Shown piece after piece: positions 33,433 to 44,495 of a stretch of DNA of 64,000 nucleotides. Position 1 is the first letter of the stretch, and the number at the start of each line of letters is the position of its first letter. Location: the NCBI GenBank assembly GCA_027946365.1, contig JAPEUQ010000005.1, forward strand, positions 2,356,001 through 2,420,000, in the 5' to 3' direction. This DNA comes from Kalmusia sp. IMI 367209 (Eukaryota > Ascomycota > Dothideomycetes > Pleosporales > Didymosphaeriaceae). The notes beneath the pieces were generated by a model. It did not search any database and was not told the DNA's origin. It worked only from the letters and a program-made list of their open reading frames with translations. Made by a program: the position numbers and the translations under genes.

Positions 33433-35111
33433 TTAACTCTTCTTTGAATCTAGCAGCTTCCAGCTTAGTCGCTTATGCGTACGATAATCCTTACTCCGAA
33501 AAGCGCACCAGAGCCCCACAAGTCCTGGTATGGGCCATAGACTCTTCAGTCTGCAGAACCATGGTAAGTGTTGGGTATGCAACTGCATCGTAATGTCGAC
33601 CTTCACCTTGTCATACACAGTCGGTAAAGTGGTGGCTGAGTAGCGCTCTCTCAAGGAACTGTACCACTTCTTATCGTATATTTTCCAGAACTCATTCTCG
33701 GTGTAGTACGAGTGTGAATATAAGACCTTGCGGCCCCCCAGTTGTGAGAGGCGTGCTTCCAAGTTTCGGTTCTGTCGTATGAACACATCAATATCCTGCG
33801 AAGCCGCACCCCAGAGACCGACATTAAGCATTGGCTGGGGTGACCCGCTTTGTCCCAAACCAGTAGCGCAAGGGTGGAAAGTTGATGAATCAACGGCTCG
33901 CAGAGGACATAGCCACAGGGGCCAAATTCCGAATTCTTGTGTTGTGTAATCGATGAATTCTTCAATAGTATCGTAAGGTAGGGCAAGATCTTGAATAATG
34001 CTTCCGAAAGAGAGGTTGCTTCCATGTAGCGCTCGGTACATGACCCGAGTATGCATGAAGTCATCAAGGAACCACCGGGTGAGTCGATTGAACGGGACAA
34101 AGCTAAAGTAGTCGAAGCCTCTTGTACCAACCCAGAATCCGCCGCGATCATATCGGAATAGATACTCAGCTATCGGTATGTAGTCCGTGGATTTCTTCCG
34201 GAGAGGCCTCTTCTTCACATGGAGGTAGAACCATGGATCCCATGGCCCACTGAAAGTCTGTGGAACAATAGATGGTGAGATTTCATCGGTAAGCTTGCCA
34301 GTCATTAAAATTCCATGTGTATTAGAAAACACAATTCCATCTATGTAATCATTGTCCAGATTCTCTGTTGCCTCTCTGAGAGCTTCGATCATATCATGGG
34401 TCGTTGAGTACGGATGGTATGTCAATTTGACAAAGCGTTTCGATGGGATGAGCCTGATTTCGAGCTTTGTTGTGATACCTAAAGTCCCAAGAGCACCGGC
34501 AGCTCCGTTGAACAAGTCAGCGTTTTCGGACTCGGAAGCGGTAACAATGCTTTGTTCATGAATCGAGTCAGCAGAATAATGGAGAATAAGACGCATACGT
34601 CCAAAAGCGATATCAGTCTAAGAAATGATCTTGCTTACTATACCATAGTTAGCGCTTTCCATTAGGGGGAAGGGCTACACATGAACTAAGAAGTAGCTTA
34701 GTGTCCGTGCAAGAAGATCCATACCTCTCCATTTCCCAGGATTATCTCAACAGATTTGACGATCTGATTAAAGTATCCGTACTTGAAAGAACTGCTCTCG
34801 CCTGCAGATCCAGCATAGCCTCCACCTACTGTGATGCCCGGGAATTCCATCACAATGGGTAGAATCATGCCGTGAGCAAGAGTAGCCTGAATGAGCCGAT
34901 CCATCGGGACATTCGGTTCGACGATTGCGATACTGGATTGTCGATCAATCTTCAGAATATTCGAAAGCGCATTAATGTCCAAGATTCGGTCGCCATGAGT
35001 GGGACGGGTGGTGTTCGTTGACCCATGAAATATGCGGAACGACTGCTTGTGGCGGAAGAAGGCCTTTACTGTAGCTGATATGTTTGCGACCAGTTCTTCA
35101 TGAGTTTCCAT
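33433..35111 (-). CDS. FAD-binding DHCR24/DWF1-like oxidoreductase
   Basis: Resembles delta(24)-sterol reductase-type flavoproteins. Exon 1 (35111-34725) contains FRIFHGSTNTTRPTHG, VEPNVPMDRLIQATL, MEFPGITVGGGYAGSAGESSSFKYG and ends LGNGE. Exon 2 (34617-33433) contains SESENADLFNGAAGALGTLG and the typical C-terminal domain. With an intron of 107 nt (34724-34618) the frames match (523 aa). However, about 25 residues (TDIAFGRMRLILHYSADSIH...) then separate LGNGE from IVTASE, where the family has almost none. An embedded intron-like piece (GTATGC...CAAAG, 49 nt) covers most of that insertion, but its removal is out of phase by one. So either the acceptor is unusual or one base has been gained or lost. 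Function in sterol or other lipid reduction is inferred. Confidence 0.75.
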
Positions 35112-35948
35112 TTTAAAAAAAAAATGGATACAGAAGCGCTTTCTAGTTCAAGCACTCACGTAAAAAGGTATTCAAGGGTAGTAGTCAGCGTGGGTTCGAA
35201 TGAGAATGAGTGTCAGGCTGTACATAGTTGTGGGCGCCCAAGTTATTTTATAGTGAGGCAACACGGACTGCCTAGCGAGCAGGCTGCAAAGTTGTGCGAC
35301 AAATTATGAGCATGATTATTCGTGCGCGCGCTCCAGCCGCATAGGCGTGTGCAAGGCAGGCTAGAATGCCGTGAACAGGGGGGGTGTACAGGTGCTATGC
35401 AAATGGCAATCTGTTTGGATGGCTTGGTATCATAAGCTGCCCATCGAGCAAGCTTTGATTTAGCACGACGAACTTGCGTGATCTATACGCGCGGGCGCCC
35501 GGACTACTGGCAGATGTGAATGCTGAGAACGAAGAGGAACTTAAGTGAGAACGAGTGTTTGAAATGTGGTCATGAGGAAAAAAATGGAGAAATGATTGGT
35601 ATAGAGCAGATATGAGAGCGGCGTGACTGGCAAGATCTGGTGGTGGCCCGGGTTCGTGTAATTAGACTTCAGTTTGTAGCCGCCTGTCAAACATGTTGTA
35701 ACAACAATTCCTCACTATACACTCTTAGCTTGTTATACCATCCGTCTTAACCATATCCTCATCCAATATAGGCTATTATAGTGTCCCGATAGTCCTTGAA
35801 ATGTCGTCCGAAGTCAAATCAATGAAAACTTCAAATCTCAGCAGCTTCCTCGTTTTACGTAGTACAAGAGCCAGTGATTTAGTATCGGGGACCCGGCAAA
35901 GGGCAATAACTGAGCGAATTCTCTACATTCAACCAATATATTCGTTCA
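35112..35948. other. Intergenic, divergent
   Basis: Between the DHCR24-like gene (-) and the membrane protein pseudogene (+). An A run of nine to ten bases lies just 5' of the DHCR24-like ATG (about 35115-35124). A frame from 35801 may contain the lost N-terminus of the pseudogene. Confidence 0.4.
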
Positions 35949-37279
35949 ATGCTGTCCGCTCCACCGCAAGATGTTTTCCACGGCTGGATGTCAACGCCAA
36001 ACATTCGAGGCACTCGAGATATATTGTCCAGCACCCTTTGTACCATATGGTTATGCACCTGGAGTTCCATTTGCCTCAACATACCATACCCTGATTCGCG
36101 TAGGGGTTATCGTGCCCTCTTGTACAAATTTCGTTGGCAACTCTTTGCAATCCTCTTCCCCCGAGGTGCTTGTTGCTACGGCGGCGGAACAATGGTTATC
36201 TGCACGACAATCAGTGACGGAATTCTCTCGGCTCGGGCACCAGGGATGAACTATAAGACATGCATTCTTTGCCGATATGGGTGGAATCTTGATATCGCCC
36301 CTCGATGCGACCCCTTCGCCGTTGATAGTCAACAACTCGCCTACCTTGTGGAAAAAAAGCTTATTGCTATGCCGGATATCACCTTGAACGACGTAATGAG
36401 TGTGGATAAAGCAGATGGGTTAGCTCGCTTCGTGACTTTGGTTCAAATGGCTTGGTTTTGCATTGCATGCATAGCTCGCGGGGCGGGAGGTCTGAAATTT
36501 TCGACGCTCGAAATAACAACACTCGCGTTCATCCTCTGCACGTTGCATACCTTCTTCTTCTGGTACTACAAGCCTCTAGACCCAGGGATTCAGAAGCTTA
36601 TTCCTGTGAACGCCGAGATAAGGACCCTTTGTCGGCGGCCTGGCGTGGATCCCGAGCTCCCAGAGACTTACACTATAACGCCACTCGACTTCATTAAGCC
36701 GCCACCGGATCCGAAGAGTCTTATAACTCCATTTTGGGTAGGGTTCTCTGCGGTGTTCTTTCACGATCGTACTGCCACGCAAGCGAGCCGGCCTGCGCAA
36801 ACACTCCCAAATAGCAGGGTGCTCCCACCAGATGGAGTAAGCATGATGTTAACCATATATATATATTCACTTTCCAAATAGTATACTACGGGCTTCATAT
36901 TGGGTTTGGGTGGATAGCTGCGTTTCCTTCGAGAATCGAATGGTATTTGTGGACGGTAGCAAATTGCGCGGACTTTGGTCTGATCGTCATATACGTCTTG
37001 GCTATCCCGGTGGGAACCCGTTGTGCACCAAATTTGGGACGCTGTCTGTTCAACCTGGAGGCGACCGCCCTCGCGGAGGTGTATTCTGCTTTACCGCAAT
37101 GGGCCAAAATCGTCATTTACGGCCCATTTGTTTTCGTCTATGTTGTTGGCCGATTAGTGGTACTAGCTGAGTCTCTTATTAGTCTACGTGCACTCCCAAT
37201 GGCGGTGTACGAAGACATTAGTTGGTCTAGTTTCCTCCCCTCATCTATAGGCACATATATTATCATCACGAATCTATGA
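35949..37279 (+). pseudogene. Fungal polytopic membrane protein, multiply disrupted
   Basis: Matches a common, unnamed ascomycete family: FHGWMSTPNIRGTRDIL, then a TM pair, AEQWLSARQSV, TIRHAFFADMGGI, VDSQQLAYLVEKK, several TM helices with HTFFFWYYKPLD, and a final domain ending in ESLISLRALP and VYEDISW. The homology changes frame at a C run (36158-36162, one base too many) and meets a TGA at 36247-36249 where the family has Trp. It shifts back before DPFAVDS, and again near the intron-like GTAAGC at about 36838. A plain reading frame exists from 35949 to 36881 only because the shifts compensate. Four lesions of different kinds point to true inactivation rather than sequencing error alone. 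Function of the family unknown. Confidence 0.75.
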
Positions 37280-37499
37280 TTTTATGCTATACTACTTAGA
37301 CTCATCTACCTTCACGCATATGAATGTGTTACCAAATATACGCCATTGTAGACTCGGAATAATTCTTTTCTGCAAGGAGATAATCCCGGAGGCTAAGGAT
37401 GGGCAATGTGGGAGCGGACTAGGAGCGTACAATATAAGAAGATTAGATACAATGCCTTCTCCGGACTGCCTCGCAATCTCTTATCTACATGATCTATCG

Positions 37500-39190
37500 T
37501 CAATCTTCCTCAACTACAATAGGATTGTAAAACCTGAACCTACTCTCTGGATCCCACACTCTCTTTAACGCCTTCAACTTCTCCACTCTCCACCTTTCTT
37601 TCCCATATACCTCCTCGACACTCTCCTTTCCACTCGCGTAATTCACATACGCATGTCTCTTCCCGGTCCCCAACCCCGTATAAATAGCATCCTTGAACTT
37701 CGCCAGATATACTTGAGTATCTCTGCTCGCCGCCTCATCATCGCCCTCATAATGAATGACAACAGTCGACAGAATAGGCCGCTCACGCTCCTCAATGGCC
37801 AACGCAGTGCTGCGTGGATCAACTGCTTGCACGGCTACGATTCCGTAGCTCTCAAGGAGCACGAAAGAGTTGACAAAACGTGGGTCTGCTGTAAGTTCCC
37901 CCCAAAACCCTCGTACATTTTCTGCACACCGGCGATATTCCACTTGGGTAGCGCAACGCCTGAGATGGCTTGATTCGTATTCTTGCTGCATATGAATGTT
38001 TCTTTGCCAAAGCCTAACGCTTGATATAGCCTATCGTAGCTGACGTGCGTTAAGAGTGTCTTGCTGGCAGGCCCAAGGGCCAGGAACGGCGCAGCGCGCG
38101 TTTCGAGGTCGTGCTGCGTTCCTTCGTAGACAATGGTGTAGCTGAATACGGGCTGGTTGTCGAAGGCGGCGGAGCGGAGAAGGAGGCCGTTGAGGAAGAG
38201 CTTGGGGTCACGTGTCCCGGGCGGGGAATCGATATCGTTGACTAGAGAGAACAAACCTTTGAGCTTGTCTTTTGTGTAGATGAGCGTGTAGATGGAGTAG
38301 GTAGACGGGATTGGGTATGTGCGCATTGTGAAACTGGTTACGACGCCGAAGTTGTGGCCGGCGCCACGGAGCGCCCAAAATAGGTCTGGGTGCGTAGTAG
38401 ACGAAGTGTGGACGGAGGTACCATTTGCGAGTACGACATTGGCAGAGAGAACTGTAATGTGCGCTTTGGTGAGTATTTGGCATCATCCAAGCGGTAGCCT
38501 GGGGAAGCTTACTGTTGTCGAGGGAGAAGCCGAATTGGCTCTGGAGAAGGGAGTGTCCGCCACCCATAAGGGGGCCCAATAACTGAGACACATTCGCAAA
38601 GCCCCGTTACTGATGTCGCGTTGGCTTTGCCCATCCCCATTCTGAAGGCAAAGCATACGTACCTGCACGCCTTCCTGTTGCGAAAAGCTGACTCGTTACC
38701 TCCCATTGCAACGCGCCGCCGCCGATAGTGGCTGTATCGTCATTATGTGCAGTGACAGCGTTCAGTTTCCTCAAATTGATTTGTATTCCATCTCGCAGCC
38801 GGTTCAATGTCGTCGTCTCGCCATGGCCACCAGCCACAACTAGAAAATCAATGTCATGCCGACTTGCATACGTGACCTAGTTATTCATCAGCAAGGTGGT
38901 AACATCACTTTCAGTTGGACCACATTCACGGTTGCAGCTACATCAGCCTCAGTCGCGACTTCAACTGCGAGTCGATAGCCTGGAGAAATTCGAGGGTAGG
39001 CAGCTCTCGCAAGCACATCTTCCCACGTCGGATCGCTTGGAAGAACGATGGTGGCATTCGCTGATAGCAATTTCCCTAGGTCATCCGCGATCTGCCATTT
39101 TGTTATCGGGGATTGTGCTAGTACGACAGTAGCAAGCGTGCAGTGCGCGTAGTACAACAAGGAAGAGAGCGAGGACCGCATGAATCTCAT
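37500..39190 (-). pseudogene. Secreted FAD-linked oxidase, two frameshifts
   Basis: BBE-type flavoprotein with signal peptide (LLYYAHCTLATVVLAQS). Exons are about 39190-38921, 38876-38663, 38609-38513 and 38451-37500. The PCMH domain shows VVAGGHGETTTL, IGGGALQWEV, VTGLCECVSVIGP / LMGGGHSLLQSQFGFSLDN and ANGTSVHTSSTTHPDLFWALRGAGHNFG. The BBE end is HAYVNYASGKESVEEVYG. The frame breaks at the G run 38570-38574 (one extra base, inside VIGP-LMGGG) and at 37898-37907 (C6A4 run, one base short or two extra, around YEGF-GELTADP). Correcting both gives about 510 aa. The first intron is uncertain (donors at 38908, 38920 or 38923). Either assembly errors at homopolymers or a recent pseudogene; all functional motifs are otherwise present. 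Confidence 0.8.
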
Positions 39191-39997
39191 GATGATCGAT
39201 GACTAAGGTGTGATACGGCTACATGGGGTTTATAGATAGCGAGTGTGGTAGAGGATATATAACGAAGACTCGGGCGATAGGTCATTCATCTGCATATGCA
39301 GGACGACGGCATCCATGCACAACTGATGTAAGAAGGCCCCCAGCCCAATATCACCGTGGCGTACGTTATGTGACCATTCACGCCTGGACCGACGAGATGC
39401 TAGCCCTTTGTGTACGTCAACGCCCTACCTTGGACATCGAACCCCATGCCATGCTGATGTGCTGCAGCTGAGGCGTGCATAAGATGCGAGAAGCGAACTG
39501 CACGGCCAGATTCGACACTGGAAAAAGCATTGTCGCGAATGTGGAGTGGAACGGCGCACCAATCGACCTTCACATCCAGTGCTGGGATGAGAATATTGCT
39601 TACGCGAACCCCTCACTTGTACGACGTAAAGATACCGACAGGGGGATTTTTGTGGAGAGACGTAAGCAAAGCTCAGAGACCCAGGCACCACAAAGATCAG
39701 TGTTCTGAGTATGTTGATTGGGTAGCACAAGTACTTGCGCCTCTGGTCTCTCGTAAACGATCACTCGTCCTATCTTCTTGAATACGACTGGTATGCACCC
39801 AAATCGCTGGTATTGTACAATTTCTAGGTAATGAGTCAGTGTGGTGTAGCGCCCTCGGAATTCCGCAAGCCTCGTTCAAGTAGAGTTGTTTCTTAGGCAT
39901 TTTCAGCAGAGCAACCCATCCCTTGAGGCTTGCCGTATCTGGTTCTACTCGTCGGCGACTCGGTCAACCGCAACTTAAGAAAATAAGGTGATCACTT
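39191..39997. other. Intergenic
   Basis: No supported gene; promoter of the FAD oxidase at the left and 3' flank of the EVE gene at the right. Confidence 0.45.
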
Positions 39998-40913
39998 TCA
40001 TGAGGCTGCTGCCTTTTCCTCAGCCACATCCTTGTTATCTTCCCTCCCCTCGCCGTCCTTCCCTTCCGCAATCTCTAACAGATACTCCCATTGTTCTCTA
40101 CTGACCCTGCTCACACTCAACCGCGAATTTGTGACCAGCTGCATTCCCTCCAACGGCCCCCCTTTCCGCGCCTCCTCCTTGATCCTGGCCAAATCTACCA
40201 CGTCTGGGAACTTCCGCACAAATTCAACCCCCACGCACCACCACCTCTCCTTCCCCCTCACACTTTTCTTATCATAATAAGGATCCTTCTCATCAAATGC
40301 TGTCTCATCTATCTTCGCCTCCTCTACGACCTTTAGTATACCCACGATCCCGCTCGGCTTCGCATTGCTGTGGTAGAAAAACCCCAAATCGCCGGCGCGC
40401 ATGGTGCGCATATTCTTGCATGCGAGCGGGTTCCGCACGCCGCTCCAGGGCTCAGGTTTTGTGCAGGCGCGCAGGTCGTCGATGGAGAAGGCGACGTTGA
40501 CGCCATTTTCGTAGCGGGGAAGGGGCTCGGCTTTGAGAAGCCAGTAGATTTCTTGAGCGCCAGATGCGTCGCGATTGCTGTCCGAGGAGGGCTCCAAGGA
40601 AGAGAGTGCCGTAGGTTTGGAGGGCGCGGGAGAAGCGCGTTTCGCTAGGGGTTTCAAAGCTTTCGGTTTAGTCTTCGCGGCTTTCTTAGGCGGAGGAGAC
40701 CTTTGTGCGAGTCAATTACTAGTTTACGAAGCCAGACTGACATGCGTACTCGTCGTCCTTTAACTCGTCATCGTCTGCTCGCGCGCGCTTGCGACGCGTC
40801 GAATTCTTCGCATTGCGCTTCGGTGCTTCGTCTTCGGACAGCGAGGAGTCTGGTTCTACATATTTTGGGGCTGTAGCAGCGGACTGACGCGTCGATTTTC
40901 GTGTGCCTGCCAT
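39998..40913 (-). CDS. EVE domain protein (thymocyte nuclear protein 1-like)
   Basis: Exon 1 starts at ATG 40913 (MAGTRKSTRQ) and encodes a basic/acidic disordered tail with RRKRAR. Exon 2 encodes the EVE domain: YWLLKAEPLPRYENG, FSIDDLRA, WSGVRNPLACKNMRTMRAGDLGFFYHS and the closing VTNSRLSVSRVS. EVE domains bind modified bases or RNA; in fungi the protein is expected in the nucleus. Two in-frame introns are possible: 40741-40681 (61 nt, donor GTCAGT, 284 aa) or 40737-40701 (37 nt, 292 aa). I favour the longer one for its donor and length. The long minus-strand frame alone starts with TTG at 40657, so the upstream exon is needed. Confidence 0.88.
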
Positions 40914-41368
40914 TGCGGACGTGGGGAAGTGGGGAAGTGGATATGACTGTGGAGGAGAACTACGGTACGGGGTCGGGCCTTAGTCAGCCTCACTTTACTC
41001 GAGTGGACGCTTCTGATTCACCTTCATCCACAACATCCACATGATCATCGCGTCGTTCTATACTAAATGTCATGATGTTCAGGAACAAAGCCTAGTCCGT
41101 GTTGAAGTGCAGGATTAGCCGGGGAGTCGTTGAATACTTTGGCTAGGAATGCGAAGGCAAGCGGTGTAAGCCCCATAGTTTAGTACCATGAGAAGCTCCT
41201 ATTTCAATCAAATTTGGGCTCGCTACTAACGACTTTCCAGTATAAGTCATTCCCTCCACTATACCGACGCTAGCATAGAGAAGTTTCATTCAGATCTCCT
41301 AGATGTATCACGCTCTATGCGTCGTCCGCGCCTGACCCAGCTATCCAAATCACAACCTGATTAGCACT
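40914..41368. other. Intergenic
   Basis: Between two minus-strand genes; holds the EVE gene promoter. Nothing else seen. Confidence 0.45.
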
Positions 41369-43567
41369 TCAAAATTGCAACAATTTGATGAATCTGGGGT
41401 CGTTGAAGAGTGCACACTTCTCCTCTATCTGCTGGATGCTCACCGGCTCAATGCTGTCCGGTCCATCCAACGGCCAAAGTCCTTCGGACGGTCCTCCAAT
41501 CGTGTACACGTACGTGCGGCCTGGCTGTCGCGTCAAATCATCCTCGAATGACCAGAAAGCAGGAAGCCAGCCTTTCAATGCTTTTCTAGTGTTTTGGAGG
41601 GGCGAGGGAAATCCTGAATGTGCGAAATGACCCCAGCTGCGACTTGCTCGGGTCGCAAGCGTATAGTCTGCCTCTGTGGGATTGAACGGATATCCTGTAG
41701 TGAGGTTTCATGTTAGTAAATTGCAGCATAGGCAATCCTTCGTACCAACTGCTTACCTGATACATTGTAGTGGGAGAGATTGCCAAAGATGTAGGCAAAC
41801 TCGGAGGTATGCACGACGCCCATTCCCTTGATGCCGCTGACGTACTCGATTATGGGATCGAGCAATGTCTGATTGAAATTATAAAGGTAGACCATATTTC
41901 CCTTGTTGTGGATTGCCCTAGCGAGCAAGAGTGGTTCGCACACCATGAGGATATCTCGGAAAACCCTGGCTGTTTGATAAAACTCTCTTGTCAAGTTGGT
42001 TCCTATAGTACCTGAGTCAATCAATTGCAAAGCTAACGCGACTTTTCTCCGCGTCAAGGAACAAGCCCTCTTCACGGCCCCCTCCTTTCCAATCATACAG
42101 GTAATCTCGTAAGGGAACCGTCCCAGTACGTACCTTGTGGTGGAGTAAACAGTTCGAGCGGATAAAGCTTCAGGTATCGTTCTGTCAGCGTATATTGGCC
42201 GGGAAAGGTACGCTGCCCCTTTGTTAACGGAAGATAGCCTTCCAGGAAATCCTGTGCGGCGGTCTCGGTTCGGATATTTATGTCCGTGAAATAATTCACA
42301 TCGCCTTGGGCCCACCCGAACATGTAGGTCGCATCGCCGAAGCGCCCTTCTTGGATAAGAGTAGAAATGGGCGCCGGGAGAAAGTCACCATCGATGGACG
42401 GAAGCCAGATGTCGCCGATGTTATGCGCAATGTCACCAGAATAGGTGGAGGCGGAAGCATCAAACAAAGTCTGCGTATCTTTACCGCGAAGGCAGGCAAT
42501 GACTTCAGGTGCATCCGTAGAACAGTTGCCTGGGTTACAGCCTAGGTATTCGATGACCCTGACCATGGCATCGCGAGTAAAGTTTCCGGTAATTCCAGGC
42601 TCGAGAGCTTGGGATTGACAAATACCTCGCTGATAGGGCAGCGGTTTCTCGCCACCGTAGGCCAACAGTTGGACACCTACAGCCAGTCCTCCTGAACTTT
42701 GCCCATGGATTGTGATCTCTGATCCGTTTCCACCAAAGTAATGGATGTTGTCGCGGACCCACTCGATGGCAAGTCGCTGGTCGCGAAGACCTGCATTCTC
42801 GCTCTTCTCATGTCGTAATGCCCCTGATTGAGCAAAGCCGAAGACTGCGTGTCTGTCAATCATTTGTCACCTGTGGCAGTGGCAGTCTCACTTACAGCCC
42901 AAACGATAATTTATCGCAACATGAATGATTGGAGCTCCGTCATTGAAAGACTCTAAGACTAAAGAATCTGGCACGTGAGTAGGCTCCATATTCGAGCCGA
43001 CCCAGAAGCTACCTGGGAGTTGTTAATCGAACCTGTCTCGAAGCTGCGAATACTCTAGGTAATCGATGCGAAGTAGTAACATGGTTATATCATCTCTTTG
43101 GGCTATGCGAATTTTTTTGCACTTCGACACGGCGGGGAGAGGCAGAGGTTCTCGTCCATCTCGTGCAATAACTTACCTCCATGGATCCAAACCATCACAG
43201 GATAGCTCGTAGCAGGCCCCATAGTGTTCTTTGGGCGCACAATATTAAGATTTAAACAATCCTCTGAGATGCTCTCTCGAGTGACGTTCAGCAGGGTCAG
43301 CGGCGCATTCCAGTGGCCCAGCTGCTGAGGGCAGGCATGGCCGGGCTTTGTAGCATCGATGGCAGAACCAGGAGATGGTACGTATGGCCGCGGCGGCTTG
43401 AACCTATTTTGGCCGCTCGTATCTTGGCCGTAAGGGATACCAAGAAAGACTTCTACACCATTGCGTTCGAAGCCGATGAACTGCGTATCCGCGTGGACGT
43501 TGTGGGCCGTGGGCGCTGCAGCGGCGGCAGCGACCGCGAGAGCGGCAACAAGGACGAGCAGCTTCAT
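41369..43567 (-). CDS. Secreted type-B carboxylesterase/lipase
   Basis: Alpha/beta hydrolase acting outside the cell. Five exons: 43567-43177, 43012-42896, 42844-42134, 42011-41757 and 41694-41369, total 599 aa, every junction in phase. The signal peptide is MKLLVLVAALAVAAAAAAP, which fixes the start although an upstream in-frame ATG exists at 43678. Family landmarks in order: VFLGIPYGQ, SEDCLNLNIVRP, VMVWIHGG, NYRLGFFGFA, AGLRDQRLAIEWVRDNIHYFGG, the nucleophile Ser219 in GQSSGG, and a C-terminal VVHTSEFAYIFGN with the likely catalytic His. The nucleophile elbow is GQSSG rather than the usual GESAG. The first intron (164 nt) and third (122 nt) are longer than most here. Substrate unknown. Confidence 0.93.
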
Positions 43568-44495
43568 GGTCGCTGTCGTAGTGCGCTGAAGCTGCGCCAG
43601 TCTTGGAAGAAGGAAACGAACGAGAGCAGTGAAGGCGTGGTGGCAGGATGTAGAGTGATCCGATGACGCGCACAGCACGTGCGCGCCGAGCCGGCCATAG
43701 ATGGCAAAAACCAGACGATGGCCCGTTTGCTCTCACCTTGTCCAAATCGTAGCGCGCGATGTCCCATGTAGGATGCGCAAGCACCCTGGACATTATGTCA
43801 GAAAAGGCTTGCGTTAGGGCGTTTGTAGATCTTTGTACCTTCTTAAACGAGCTAACTCGGCAAGAGCGACTCGTGTCTATGATGCAAAACTCCATCAACG
43901 AATTGATATTTCGACGTCGTAGTTATTAAATCCGAAAGCTACGTCCATTGAATTTCCTGCCGGTACATTCATCATCCAGTCAGGCGTCCACCGTACATTT
44001 GGTGAGCCAATGAAGACTACAGTAAGCATTTGAGCATGTAGTAAGCTAATATGATTGACCGAAACTTACCATTCCATGGGCGCTACATGTCTGGCAGATA
44101 ATTTGTATTGGCCTGAGTTCAAACGACGAATGATTTGGGAGGGTGAGTAGAATGGTGAAGGTTACAGTCTAGATTTGCGCGCATGAAGCGATGGAGATTA
44201 CTCAAGATAGCACCCTAAAGAATTAGGTAAAGCTCATGCAGTGCAATCAAGGGTCGAAAACAAGAATTACAACATATTGCCTATCGTCCTCAGATACTCC
44301 TTCTCTTCTTTGATGCATGGCTCACATCTCGAATCCCATACACTCCGTTCAGAGGCAGCTATCTGATATATTGCAATAACGCACACCGATCTAATTTCGT
44401 AAGGCTTCGCTCAAATCTATATCCGTTCCCCTTGTACCCAATCTTTACCCTATACCAAAGTTCCATCGTCTACCTCCAACGCTTGCCTGATAAAA
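43568..44495. other. Intergenic
   Basis: About 0.9 kb without a supported gene; carboxylesterase promoter on the left side. Confidence 0.45.
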
